Below, piece by piece: positions 17,791 to 28,849 of a DNA stretch of 64,000 bases; position 1 is the first letter of the stretch; every line of letters begins with the position of its first letter. The translations under genes and the position numbers were made by a program. Source of the stretch: Roseovarius pacificus (GTDB lineage: Bacteria > Pseudomonadota > Alphaproteobacteria > Rhodobacterales > Rhodobacteraceae); NCBI RefSeq assembly GCF_900142665.1, contig NZ_FRBR01000014.1, positions 1 through 64,000 of the forward strand. The letters are read 5' to 3'. The notes below the pieces were generated by a model that saw only the letters and a program-made list of their open reading frames with translations, did no database searches and was not told where the DNA came from.

Positions 17791-18903
17791 ATGGGTGATC
17801 TCTATCTCTCCCACCTCACCCTGTCGCATTTCCGCTCCCACAAGGGCGCGCGGCTGACGTTCGATGCGCGGCCCGTGGCCATCTTTGGTCCGAACGGTGC
17901 GGGCAAGACCAATATACTCGAAGCGGTGTCGCTGTTTTCACCCGGTCGCGGGCTGCGGCGTGCGGCGGCGCAGGACATGGCCCGCCGCCCCGAGGCCTTG
18001 GGGTGGAAAGTTACCGGTCTCCTGCAATCCCTGCATCAGGTGCACGAGGTCGAAACATGGTCCGAAGAAGGTGCCGCGCGGCAGGTTCGGATCGACGGCA
18101 AGACCGCTTCGCAAACCGCGCTAGGCCGGATCGCGCGGGTTCTGTGGCTGATCCCTTCGATGGACAGGCTGTGGATCGAAGGCACCGAAGGCCGCCGCCG
18201 GTTTCTGGATCGCATGACGCTCAGTTTCCGGCCCGACCATGCCGAGGCCACGCTGACCTATGAAAAGGCGATGCGCGAACGCAACCGGTTGCTCAAGGAT
18301 CAGGTGCGCGATGCCCATTGGTATATCGCGCTCGAACGGCAGATGGCCGAAAGCGGAGCAGCGATCCACGCCAATCGCCTCTATGCGCTCGATCAGTTGC
18401 GTGCAGCGCAGGACAAGGCCGAAACCGCCTTTCCCGCCGCCGACCTCGAACTGACCACGACCGAGGGCGACATGCCCGACACCCCCGCCGATCTGGCCGA
18501 TGCCCTCGCCGAAAGCAGGTTTCGCGATCTGGCCGCCGGGCGCACCCTGGTTGGCCCGCATCGCGCAGATTTGTACGGTGTCTATGCCGCCAAGGGCGTG
18601 CCCGCGCGGGATTGTTCGACGGGCGAGCAGAAGGCACTTCTGGTGTCGCTGATCCTCGCCAATGCCCGCGCACTGGCCCGCGATTTCGGCGCGCCGCCGC
18701 TCCTGCTGCTGGATGAGGTCGCGGCCCATCTGGACGCCGGTCGCCGTGCCGCGCTGTACGACGAAATATGCGCCCTTGGCGCGCAGGCATGGATGACGGG
18801 CACAGGCCCGGAATTGTTTGCCGAACTGGGTGATCGCGCGCAAAGTGTCGAGGTGACGGAAACCGACGGCATCAGCCAGATCAGCGAAAGGCCCCTGCAA
18901 TGA
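17791..18903 (+). CDS. recF: DNA replication/repair protein RecF
   Basis: 370 residues, an SMC-like ATPase. Walker A is FGPNGAGKTNILEAVSLFSP (about 31-50). The signature region DCSTGEQKALLVSLILANA and Walker B LLLLDEVAAHLD lie near the C-terminus. It loads RecA at single-strand gaps through RecFOR. The gene overlaps the next by ATGA (18900-18903). Confidence 0.97.
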   Translation: MGDLYLSHLTLSHFRSHKGARLTFDARPVAIFGPNGAGKTNILEAVSLFSPGRGLRRAAAQDMARRPEALGWKVTGLLQSLHQVHEVETWSEEGAARQVRIDGKTASQTALGRIARVLWLIPSMDRLWIEGTEGRRRFLDRMTLSFRPDHAEATLTYEKAMRERNRLLKDQVRDAHWYIALERQMAESGAAIHANRLYALDQLRAAQDKAETAFPAADLELTTTEGDMPDTPADLADALAESRFRDLAAGRTLVGPHRADLYGVYAAKGVPARDCSTGEQKALLVSLILANARALARDFGAPPLLLLDEVAAHLDAGRRAALYDEICALGAQAWMTGTGPELFAELGDRAQSVEVTETDGISQISERPLQ

Positions 18904-19331
18904 CACCGCAACGTGTGACCCTCATCACGCTTGGCGTGCACGACCTGCCGCGTGCACGGGCGTTTTATGCCGCCCTTGGCTGGTCCCCGGCAGAGGAAGC
19001 GGATGGCATCAGCTTCTATCAGATGAACGGTTTGGTGCTGGGGGTGTTCGGGCTTCAGGCCCTTGCCGCCGATCAGGGCCGCCCTGATGCCACCCTCGGC
19101 ACGGGTGCAATGACACTCGCGCAGAACTTCAGCACCGAGGCCGAAGTCGACACCGCCTTCGAACTTGCGATGTCGGCAGGCGCCACGGCACTCAAGCGTC
19201 CGGAAAAAGTGTTCTGGGGTGGATATTCCGGCTATTACGCCGATCCCGATGGTCATGTCTGGGAGGTGGCGATGAACCCCTTCTGGCCTCTGGCCGATGA
19301 TGGCTCTTTGACCCTGCCGGAGGGCGAATGA
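18900..19331 (+). CDS. VOC-family (glyoxalase/bleomycin-resistance fold) protein
   Basis: 143 residues with one vicinal-oxygen-chelate domain: VTLITLGVHDLPRARAFYAA at the start and GYYADPDGHVWEVAMNPFW at the end, where the late Glu and an early His could be metal ligands. Substrate unknown. The ATG overlaps the recF stop (ATGA), and its own stop overlaps the LysE gene, so it is co-translated with replication genes without a known functional reason. The recF-VOC-LysE-gyrB order is seen in other roseobacters to my recollection. Confidence 0.85.
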   Translation: MTPQRVTLITLGVHDLPRARAFYAALGWSPAEEADGISFYQMNGLVLGVFGLQALAADQGRPDATLGTGAMTLAQNFSTEAEVDTAFELAMSAGATALKRPEKVFWGGYSGYYADPDGHVWEVAMNPFWPLADDGSLTLPEGE

Positions 19332-19948
19332 CTCTCTCTCTTTCCGATCTCGCGCTTTATGCGGGCGCTTTGCTCGTGTTGTTCCTGACACCCGGCCCGG
19401 TGTGGCTGGCCATGCTGGCGCGCTCCATGTCCGGCGGGTTTAATGCCGCGTGGCCACTGGCGCTTGGTGTGGTCGTGGGCGATGTGCTCTGGCCGTTCCT
19501 CGCCATCCTCGGCGTCACCTGGATCGTTTCGGTGTTTTCCGGCTTCATGCTGGCGTTGCAGATCGTGGCGATCCTGATGTTCGTCGGCATGGGCATCTTG
19601 CTGATCCGCAATGCCGACCGCTCGATTGCTGCCGATAGCCGCCTGACCCGGCCGGGAACATGGGCGGGGTTCATGGCGGGGCTGGCGGCGATCCTTGGCA
19701 ACCCCAAGGCGATCCTGTTCTACATGGGCGTCCTGCCGGGGTTCTTCGACCTGTCGCGCATTACGCCCCCGGACATTGCCGCGATCGTGTTCCTGTCGTT
19801 TCTGATTCCGCTGATCGGGAACCTGTCATTGGCCCTGTTCGTCGATCGCATTCGGCGGGTCATGAGCTCGCCCAATGCGATCCGGCGCACCAATGTGATC
19901 TCGGGCTGGCTGTTGATTGTCGTGGGTGTCGTCATCGCCCTGACCTGA
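19328..19948 (+). CDS. LysE/RhtB-family amino-acid exporter
   Basis: 206 residues with about six hydrophobic segments. The LysE signature is FLTPGPVWLAMLARSM (residues about 19-34), and GNPKAILFYMGVLPGFF lies near 120. Proteins of this family export lysine, arginine, homoserine or related compounds across the inner membrane; the substrate here is not determinable. It overlaps the VOC gene by ATGA. Confidence 0.9.
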   Translation: MTLSLSDLALYAGALLVLFLTPGPVWLAMLARSMSGGFNAAWPLALGVVVGDVLWPFLAILGVTWIVSVFSGFMLALQIVAILMFVGMGILLIRNADRSIAADSRLTRPGTWAGFMAGLAAILGNPKAILFYMGVLPGFFDLSRITPPDIAAIVFLSFLIPLIGNLSLALFVDRIRRVMSSPNAIRRTNVISGWLLIVVGVVIALT

Positions 19949-19956
19949 GGTTTCGC

Positions 19957-20000
19957 ACCGACGAAATACCGACACGATACCGACGTTTTACCGATGCGGT
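19957..20000 (+). repeat. Four ACCGAY iterons on an 11-bp period
   Basis: ACCGAC at 19957, 19968 and 19979 and ACCGAT at 19990 start exactly 11 bp apart, each unit ending in T (consensus ACCGAYNNNNT). This puts the units on the same face of the helix. The array begins 8 bp after the LysE stop and 132 bp before the end of the gyrB leader. It could be a protein-binding array controlling gyrB or part of an origin-region structure; no known binding protein is recognised. Confidence 0.6.
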
Positions 20001-20071
20001 TTCCGGCCCTTTTGGGCGATCTGCGCGGACCAGCCGATCTGGGGGTCCGGCACCACTAAATATTGGGGTAA

Positions 20072-22549
<2,478 letters not shown>

Positions 22550-22554
22550 ACAAG

Positions 22555-24525
22555 CTATTCGGATGCCACAGCAGGCAGGGTGATCAGAAAAACACTGCCC
22601 GCGCCGGGTTTGGATTGCACGCCAAGCGTGCCGCCGGCGCGGGTAACCAGTTTCTGGCTGATCGACAGACCCAGCCCGGTGCCTTCGGCCTGTTTCGTCG
22701 TGTAGAAGGGATCGAAGATACGTTTCAGGACATCGGCAGGAATACCGTGGCCTGTGTCCTGCACATCTATCGCCACGTTGCCTTGCGCATCGCGGACGCG
22801 GATGGTCAGCGTTCCACCCTGCGGCATCGCCTGAATCCCGTTCAGAATGAGATTGACCAGAACCTGCTGCAATTCTGTCCGCGATATGCGTACCTGTAGA
22901 TCGCTGTCCAGATGCGTGACGATGGATACCCCTGCCGCCTCGATCTGGTGGCGGGTCAGCACCAGACAATCCCTGACCACATCGGCGGGTGAAATGACGT
23001 TGGTCGCCCCCGAGAACTCCTCGGGTTTGGCGAATTGCAGCAGCTTCGAAACGATGGCGCTGATCCTGTAGACCTGATCGTCAATCAGCCGGAACTCGGT
23101 TGAAACCTTGTCGGCCTCTTCATTCAGCAGTCCTCGGGCAACTTCCAGATTGCCCTGAATCACCGCAATGGGGTTGTTGATCTCATGTGCGACGCTGGCC
23201 GTGATCTCGCCCACGGCGGCCAGCTTTTCGGACATGATCAGTTGTTCGGTCGTTTCTTCCAGTTTGCGGTTGGCTTCGCTCAGGTCGTGGGTGCGCTCGT
23301 CAACCTTTTGTTCAAGGCTTTCCGCCCATTCCCGAAGCTGACGATCCCGTTCCTGGATTCGGTCCAGAAGCGTGTCGAGATGGCTGGCGACCTGCGCGAT
23401 CTCGCCGCTGTCTCCGGCGGGCAGGTTTCGCGCGTTCATATCGCCGGCCTCGACCTTGGCAATGGTTTGCGTCATCTTTTCGAGCGGCCGGAAAATATGG
23501 CCTGCCCATCGCAGGAAGAGAGGAACCGAAAGGATGGTGATCAGCAGAAACAGCAAGGTGATGGTCAGAACGGAATTGACCTTCGCTGCCCGGAATGGCG
23601 CCTCGAGAAACCCGACATAGAGCATTCCCACCCGTGCGCCGTGGCTGTCTACAATCGGCTCATAAGCCGAAATGTACCAGTCGTTGACGACGAAAGCACG
23701 GTCCAGCCAAACCTGCCCGTCGCCCAGAACCCGTTTGCGCACCGCGGCAGACACGCGGGTGCCGAGCGCACGGACGTTTTCGAAAAGCCGTACATTGGTC
23801 GAAACCCGCACGTCGTCGAGAAACAGTGTTGCCGTCCCCTGGCTGCCGTCCGGCAAGCTTTGTTCGCGATAGACCAGGGCATTGATCGTATCGATGAAAT
23901 CGAGGTTCCGGTTCAGTAAACGTCCTCCGACCAATGCGCCGGTCTGCCCATCAGACAGACGGATCGGCGCGGCGGAGTGGATGATCATGCCGCGATCTTC
24001 AACGGTGCGATCTGTCGGTACTGCTGCGCGCGTTTCGACCAATGTGATCGCGGCTTTCTCGGTCAGACCGGGCGCAAGCAACTCCAGTTCGGCAGGACGC
24101 AGGATATCGACCGCACTGCGCCAGCGCCCATCGAGCGCCGTTGCGATCACGGGCCAGTTCGCGGGCGAAAAGCCTTCGGGGCTATCCTCGCCGTTTGTAA
24201 TGTAAAGAAAGTCCAACTCCAGCTTTTCGCGCTGTTCTTCCAACAGGGCGTTTCGGGCGCTGTTGTCCTCCATCGCGTCACGCAACGCGACGGAGTTTGC
24301 AAACCCGGCAAGGCGCTCGCCCGAGTTCTCAAGCAACCTCTGCAAATATTGATCGGCAATCGTCAGGTCGCCGTTCACCTTGGTAATCAGAATCTCGTCG
24401 ATCTTACCGGCCCACCGCAACATCGACCCACCCAGCAAGAGCGGAAGCAGTACAAGCATCGGCAGAAGGGCAATCACAAGAAGGCGAATGCGCACCGAGG
24501 ATAACAGGGTTCTGAAAACAGACAC
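22555..24525 (-). CDS. Membrane sensor histidine kinase (Cache-HAMP-HisKA-HATPase)
   Basis: 656 residues. First membrane segment at about 13-35, a periplasmic Cache-like sensor (about 40-315, ending GMLYVGFLEAPFRA), a second membrane segment (about 320-340), HAMP, then a coiled coil (WAESLEQKVDERTHDLSEAN). The H-box is ITASVAHEINNPIAVIQGNL with phospho-accepting His; N, G1 and G2 boxes are VNLILNGIQAMPQGG, DVQDTGHGIPADVL and GTGLGLSISQKL. The architecture resembles sensors of C4-dicarboxylate type. No response regulator is encoded nearby, so its partner is elsewhere. Confidence 0.88.
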   Translation of the reverse strand: MSVFRTLLSSVRIRLLVIALLPMLVLLPLLLGGSMLRWAGKIDEILITKVNGDLTIADQYLQRLLENSGERLAGFANSVALRDAMEDNSARNALLEEQREKLELDFLYITNGEDSPEGFSPANWPVIATALDGRWRSAVDILRPAELELLAPGLTEKAAITLVETRAAVPTDRTVEDRGMIIHSAAPIRLSDGQTGALVGGRLLNRNLDFIDTINALVYREQSLPDGSQGTATLFLDDVRVSTNVRLFENVRALGTRVSAAVRKRVLGDGQVWLDRAFVVNDWYISAYEPIVDSHGARVGMLYVGFLEAPFRAAKVNSVLTITLLFLLITILSVPLFLRWAGHIFRPLEKMTQTIAKVEAGDMNARNLPAGDSGEIAQVASHLDTLLDRIQERDRQLREWAESLEQKVDERTHDLSEANRKLEETTEQLIMSEKLAAVGEITASVAHEINNPIAVIQGNLEVARGLLNEEADKVSTEFRLIDDQVYRISAIVSKLLQFAKPEEFSGATNVISPADVVRDCLVLTRHQIEAAGVSIVTHLDSDLQVRISRTELQQVLVNLILNGIQAMPQGGTLTIRVRDAQGNVAIDVQDTGHGIPADVLKRIFDPFYTTKQAEGTGLGLSISQKLVTRAGGTLGVQSKPGAGSVFLITLPAVASE

Positions 24526-24880
24526 CCGTCAGATCCCTGTGGCTATGACGTTCCGGCCAGATTCGGCGTTATGTAATCGCGCATTCGACATCGTTAAGGA
24601 ATACTGCGCCGGCATGCCCGGATGCAAGCCAGCCTGGCGTCGCCACGATGGAACTGCGGTATGTAGATTCAGAGAGTGCGCCCTAACCTTGACAAATTAC
24701 CGCTCTGCCACAGAACCAATTGAAACAGCTGTCGCAAGGTAGAAAAGGATCACCTATTCTGGAATCACCTTGATTCAGGCTCTTCGCTTTTTTGCAGAGA
24801 TGCGGTGAGCGATTTTACAGGCTTCCAACCGGGGCGCCACGTGATCACCGGTTGGATCGGCAGAATACGTCCGGAGGCAC
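24526..24880 (+). other. Divergent intergenic region before the Pqi operon
   Basis: A 355-bp spacer between the sensor kinase (-) and pqiA (+), presumably containing promoters for both. It includes TTGACA at 24689 without a good -10 at standard spacing, and a perfect palindrome GAATCA-CCT-TGATTC (24762-24776) about 105 bp before pqiA. No gene was recognised. Confidence 0.5.
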
Positions 24881-25525
24881 ATGACACGACCTCAGTCAGA
24901 TAGCGACCCACAGAATGCAGGGATTGATCTGGATCGTCTGATTGCCTGTCCCGGTTGCGATGCGGTCTATACTGCCCCACGGGTCGAGCAACACGAGCGG
25001 GCTTATTGCGCGCGTTGTCACCATGTCCTGATCGCGCCACGCCGCAAGGCGGGAAAGCAACTGATTGCCCTGGCGCTGACCGTGCTGATCCTGATCGTCG
25101 CGGCCTCGGTCTTTCCGTTTCTGGCAATAGACGCGGGCGGTTTGCATCATGGTGCATCTATCCTGCAAACGGCCTTTGCCTTTACCGGGGCGCTGTCGGT
25201 CCTGTCTGTCGCCGTCCTGATGTTCATCGTGATCATTCCGATGCTGCGGCTGGTTCTGTTGATCTATGTGCTGGCGCCGATCATTCGTGACCGGCCACCG
25301 GCCCGTTGGGCACGCCCGGCCTTCAGGCTGTCCGAGGCATTGCTGCCGTGGTCGATGGCCGAGATTTTCGCGCTTGGCTGCGCGGTGGCGCTGGTCAAGA
25401 TCGGGGATATGGCACATGTCGTGTTCGGCCCGGCGGCCTGGATGTTTGCGGTTCTCGTCGTGATCGTGGTGGTCACCGACAATCTGATGTGCAGGTATTC
25501 GATATGGAAGTCGTTGGAGAATTGA
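24881..25525 (+). CDS. pqiA: Paraquat-inducible protein A-like membrane protein, first half
   Basis: 214 residues. An N-terminal zinc-ribbon pattern (CPGCDAVYTA ... YCARCHHVL, about 24-51) precedes four membrane segments typical of one PqiA domain. Enteric PqiA fuses two such domains; here they are split into two overlapping genes. PqiA/LetA proteins partner MCE proteins in lipid transport between membranes. GGAGG sits 6 bp before the ATG. It is the first gene of a four-gene operon ending in pqiC. Confidence 0.85.
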   Translation: MTRPQSDSDPQNAGIDLDRLIACPGCDAVYTAPRVEQHERAYCARCHHVLIAPRRKAGKQLIALALTVLILIVAASVFPFLAIDAGGLHHGASILQTAFAFTGALSVLSVAVLMFIVIIPMLRLVLLIYVLAPIIRDRPPARWARPAFRLSEALLPWSMAEIFALGCAVALVKIGDMAHVVFGPAAWMFAVLVVIVVVTDNLMCRYSIWKSLEN

Positions 25526-26178
25526 AAACCGCACGCGAGATGGGTCTCGTGGGCTGTACCCGCTGCTCACGTGTTTCGCCCATGGGTACGCAATATTGTC
25601 CGCGTTGCGGCAGCGCCTTGCAGTCACGTGACGGGCTGTCATTGCAAAAGGTCTGGGCGTGGTGGCTGGTCGGGCTGATGTGCTATGTCCCGGCCAATCT
25701 CTATCCGATGCTGGAAACCCGTACGCTGGTCAGCACCGAAAGCAATACGATTGTCGGCGGTGCAGTGGAACTGGCGCAACATGGCAATTGGGGCGTGGCG
25801 CTTATTATCCTCGCGGCAAGTGTCCTGATTCCGGTGGCAAAGTTCGTCTTGATTGCAGGGCTGGCCATTGGTGTTTGGCGCGGTCCTCAGGTTTCCGGGC
25901 AGCGGCGGCATTTTCTCTATGAGGTGGTCGAATATATCGGCCGCTGGTCGATGATCGACGTCTTTGTCGTTGCGATTCTGTCAGCGCTGGTCCAACTTCA
26001 GGCGCTGGCTTCGATCACTCCCGGACGGGCCAGCCTGTTTTTCGCGCTTTCGGTCATTTTCACGATGCTGTCGGCGCAGAGTTTCGACAGCCGGCTGATA
26101 TGGGACACCCAGAGACGCGGCGATGCGCCTGACCATGGCTTAGCGTCCGACGATGTCAGAAAGGAAAGTTCCGCGTGA
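25504..26178 (+). CDS. Paraquat-inducible protein A-like membrane protein, second half
   Basis: 224 residues. It again has a zinc ribbon (CTRCSRVSP ... YCPRCGSAL, about 16-37) and four membrane segments, with PANLYPMLETRT matching the PqiA core. Start chosen at ATG 25504, overlapping the first pqiA by 22 bp; a start at the later MGLVGC is possible. It complements the preceding gene to make a complete two-domain PqiA equivalent. Its stop overlaps the GTG start of pqiB. Confidence 0.85.
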   Translation: MEVVGELKTAREMGLVGCTRCSRVSPMGTQYCPRCGSALQSRDGLSLQKVWAWWLVGLMCYVPANLYPMLETRTLVSTESNTIVGGAVELAQHGNWGVALIILAASVLIPVAKFVLIAGLAIGVWRGPQVSGQRRHFLYEVVEYIGRWSMIDVFVVAILSALVQLQALASITPGRASLFFALSVIFTMLSAQSFDSRLIWDTQRRGDAPDHGLASDDVRKESSA

Positions 26179-28268
26179 CGAGTGTTGATCCAACCCCTCC
26201 TGAAGCCCCGGTGAAAGAGGCAGGCCAAAACCTGTTCCAACGGTTCACGTTCGTGTGGATCGTGCCCATCATCGCGTTGCTGACGGTTTTTGGTATTGCG
26301 ATCCAGAATTATCTGGAACGCGGGCCGTTGGTCGAAATCAGTTTCGAAAATGCGTCGGGAGTCAAACCCGGCACGACCGAGGTCCGGTTCCGCGATGTCG
26401 TTGTCGGTCTGGTCGAGGATGTCGGCTTTACCGACGGGCTCGGGCGCGTTTTGGTGTCTGCGCGTCTGGACAAGGATGTCGCGCCCTATGTCGATTCCAG
26501 TGCCCAGTTCTGGGTGGTGCGCCCGCAGGTCAGCACGCAGGGCGTTTCAGGCCTGAACACAGTGCTGTCGGGTGTCTATATCGAAGGTGTTTGGGACGAT
26601 CAGCCAGAAGGTATGCAGCCGCGGTTCGAGGGTTTGCCGGACGCGCCGCTGGAAAGCCTGGGGGAGGATGGGCTGCGGCTGACGCTTCGGGCTGCGGGCA
26701 AGACGACGCTGACACCGAACGCACCAATTCTTTATCGGGGCATCACCGTGGGACGTCTTGGTAAAACCCGAATATCCCCCGACGGTGTCGCCGCCGAGGC
26801 CGAGGCTCTGATTTTCAAACCGCATGACCGTCTGGTCAGTTCCGCGACGCGGTTCTGGGATACGTCCGGTTTTTCCTTCTCGCTTGGTCCGAGTGGTGCG
26901 GTACTGGATTTTTCCTCGGTTGCATCGCTGGTGTCGGGAGGGGTGACGTTTGAAACCATGGTCTCGGGCGGGACCCCGGTAGAGCGTGGCACCAGTTTTG
27001 TTGTCCACCCCGATGAGGGAACCGCGCGCTCCAGTATCTTTGCCGCCGATGACGGCGAGCGTGTTACTCTGTCGGCAGTGTTTGATGAGAATGTTTCCGG
27101 CCTGGCTGTCGATGCGCCGGTCGAACTGAACGGATTGCGGATCGGCGAGGTGACTGCGCTTAGCGGCCTGGTCGATCCTGATGTGTTTGGCGACAATCGG
27201 GTACGCTTGGTGGTGACCCTGTCCATACGTCCCAGTCTTCTGGGCCTCGAGGGTGAAGATGGGGCCGATACCGCCCTGAATTTCATCCGCCAACGCGTCA
27301 GCGACGGTTTGCGCGCCCGTCTGGCCACGGCCTCGATCCTGACAGGGGGGCTCAAGGTTGAACTGGTTGATGTGCCCGACGCCCCACCTGCCCGGTTGGA
27401 AAGTGGCGAGGCCGATGTGCTGTATATCCCGACCACCGAAAGCGATATCGCGGATGTGTCGGCCACGGCGCAGGGCGTGTTTGAACGGATCAACGCCTTG
27501 CCGGTCGAAGAGGTTATGGAACAGGCGATCACGCTGATGGAAAACGCCAATAATCTGATCACAAGCGATGATATTCGAGCCGTGCCGGAAAACCTGAACG
27601 GGCTCTTGGGCGATGCGCGCGGAATAGTGAATTCCGACGATATTCAGGCCCTGCCCGAGCGGTTGAATGCGGTGGTCACCGAGCTTCAGGCAACCGTCAC
27701 CCGCCTGAACGAGCAGGATACGGTCACGCGCCTGACCGCCGCCGTGGATAGCGCCTCCGAGGCCGCCGAAGGCGTAAGCAGTGCCGTGGCCGGGATCCCT
27801 GATCTGGTCGAACGACTGAACGCGGTCGCCGCGAAGGCCGAAACGGTCGAGATCGACACGCTGGCGGCAGAGTTTACCGACCTTCTGCAAACCACCGAAA
27901 GTCTGTTGGCCAGTGATGCCGCCAGGCAATTGCCGGAAAAGCTGAACGGTGCTCTGGCGGAACTCGGTGCGGTACTGGAACAGTTGCGCGAAGGCGGTGT
28001 TGTTGAAAATGCCACCTCGGCACTGGCTTCGGCCAGTGAGGCTGCGGATACCGTTGCCGACGCAGGCCGTGAACTGCCCGACCTGATCGCGCAAGCCAGG
28101 GGCGTTCTGGCCCGCGCGAATGCTACACTGGAAGGCTACGAGGCCAGCAACGGCATCGGACGTGATGCGCGCGCTGCCCTCATCGAGGTTCAAAAGGCCG
28201 CCAAGGCCGTTGCATCCCTGGCCCGCGCCATTGAACGCAATCCCAATTCCCTACTGACAGGACGTTGA
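26175..28268 (+). CDS. pqiB: PqiB-like multi-MCE-domain protein
   Basis: 697 residues, GTG start overlapping the previous stop (GTGA). One N-terminal membrane anchor (about 26-45) is followed by about three MCE domains (first around residues 50-130 with ENASGVKPGTTEVRFRDVVV; later copies near 160-230 and 300-390) and a long helical C-terminal tail (about 430-690). PqiB forms hexameric tubes across the periplasm for lipid movement. The tail contains three SDxxxxxPExLN repeats (residues 464, 487, 580) and is longer than the tail of E. coli PqiB. Confidence 0.9.
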   Translation: MTSVDPTPPEAPVKEAGQNLFQRFTFVWIVPIIALLTVFGIAIQNYLERGPLVEISFENASGVKPGTTEVRFRDVVVGLVEDVGFTDGLGRVLVSARLDKDVAPYVDSSAQFWVVRPQVSTQGVSGLNTVLSGVYIEGVWDDQPEGMQPRFEGLPDAPLESLGEDGLRLTLRAAGKTTLTPNAPILYRGITVGRLGKTRISPDGVAAEAEALIFKPHDRLVSSATRFWDTSGFSFSLGPSGAVLDFSSVASLVSGGVTFETMVSGGTPVERGTSFVVHPDEGTARSSIFAADDGERVTLSAVFDENVSGLAVDAPVELNGLRIGEVTALSGLVDPDVFGDNRVRLVVTLSIRPSLLGLEGEDGADTALNFIRQRVSDGLRARLATASILTGGLKVELVDVPDAPPARLESGEADVLYIPTTESDIADVSATAQGVFERINALPVEEVMEQAITLMENANNLITSDDIRAVPENLNGLLGDARGIVNSDDIQALPERLNAVVTELQATVTRLNEQDTVTRLTAAVDSASEAAEGVSSAVAGIPDLVERLNAVAAKAETVEIDTLAAEFTDLLQTTESLLASDAARQLPEKLNGALAELGAVLEQLREGGVVENATSALASASEAADTVADAGRELPDLIAQARGVLARANATLEGYEASNGIGRDARAALIEVQKAAKAVASLARAIERNPNSLLTGR

Positions 28269-28273
28269 GTACT

Positions 28274-28840
28274 ATGCCCAAAATCGGTTTTGCCCCTTTC
28301 CTGTTGACAGCTGTCATCGTGTCCGCTTGCAGCGGCGCGCCCGACCAACGCATTGCAGTCCCCAAGGCGGGCGTCGGCGCGACACAGAGCATCGCCTATC
28401 GCTCGGTTGCTTTGCGCGAGGTATCCTTGCCCAGCTATGCGGCGTCCGAGGAAATTTATGTTGCCGATGACGCAGGGCTTTTGAACAGCACTGCGGGCCT
28501 GTTATGGGCCGACGATCCCAGCCGGGCAGTGACACTGGAACTATCGCGCTACCTGTCGCAGATCACCCGCGCGCAGATCGCGTCGGAGCCCTGGCCGTTT
28601 GCGGGATATCCCGAGGCAGAGGTCGAATTGCGGATCGAGGATATGCTGGCCCATGCCGATGGCACGTTTCGACTGAGCGGGCAGTATTTCGTTTCGTCGG
28701 AAACGGGCCGCGATCGGGCGCGTCTGTTTGACCTGACCGTTCCGATCGAGGGCGACGCCACGGCGGCGGATATTGCCGCCGCGCGTGGTCAGGCGGTGCG
28801 TGATCTGGCTGTTGCAATCGCGCGCGACGGTTTGCGCTGA
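28274..28840 (+). CDS. pqiC: PqiC-like lipoprotein (ABC-type transport auxiliary)
   Basis: 188 residues with signal peptide and lipobox (FLLTAVIVSAC, Cys about 19), followed by a compact alpha/beta domain (SLPSYAASEEIYVADD, then ELSRYLSQITRAQIASEPW) fitting the PqiC/DUF330 family. PqiC anchors the PqiB tube at the outer membrane. Start preferred at ATG 28274; a TTG at 28265 overlapping pqiB is possible. It ends 9 bp from a convergent M16 gene. Confidence 0.85.
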   Translation: MPKIGFAPFLLTAVIVSACSGAPDQRIAVPKAGVGATQSIAYRSVALREVSLPSYAASEEIYVADDAGLLNSTAGLLWADDPSRAVTLELSRYLSQITRAQIASEPWPFAGYPEAEVELRIEDMLAHADGTFRLSGQYFVSSETGRDRARLFDLTVPIEGDATAADIAAARGQAVRDLAVAIARDGLR

Positions 28841-28849
28841 CAGGTCGCC

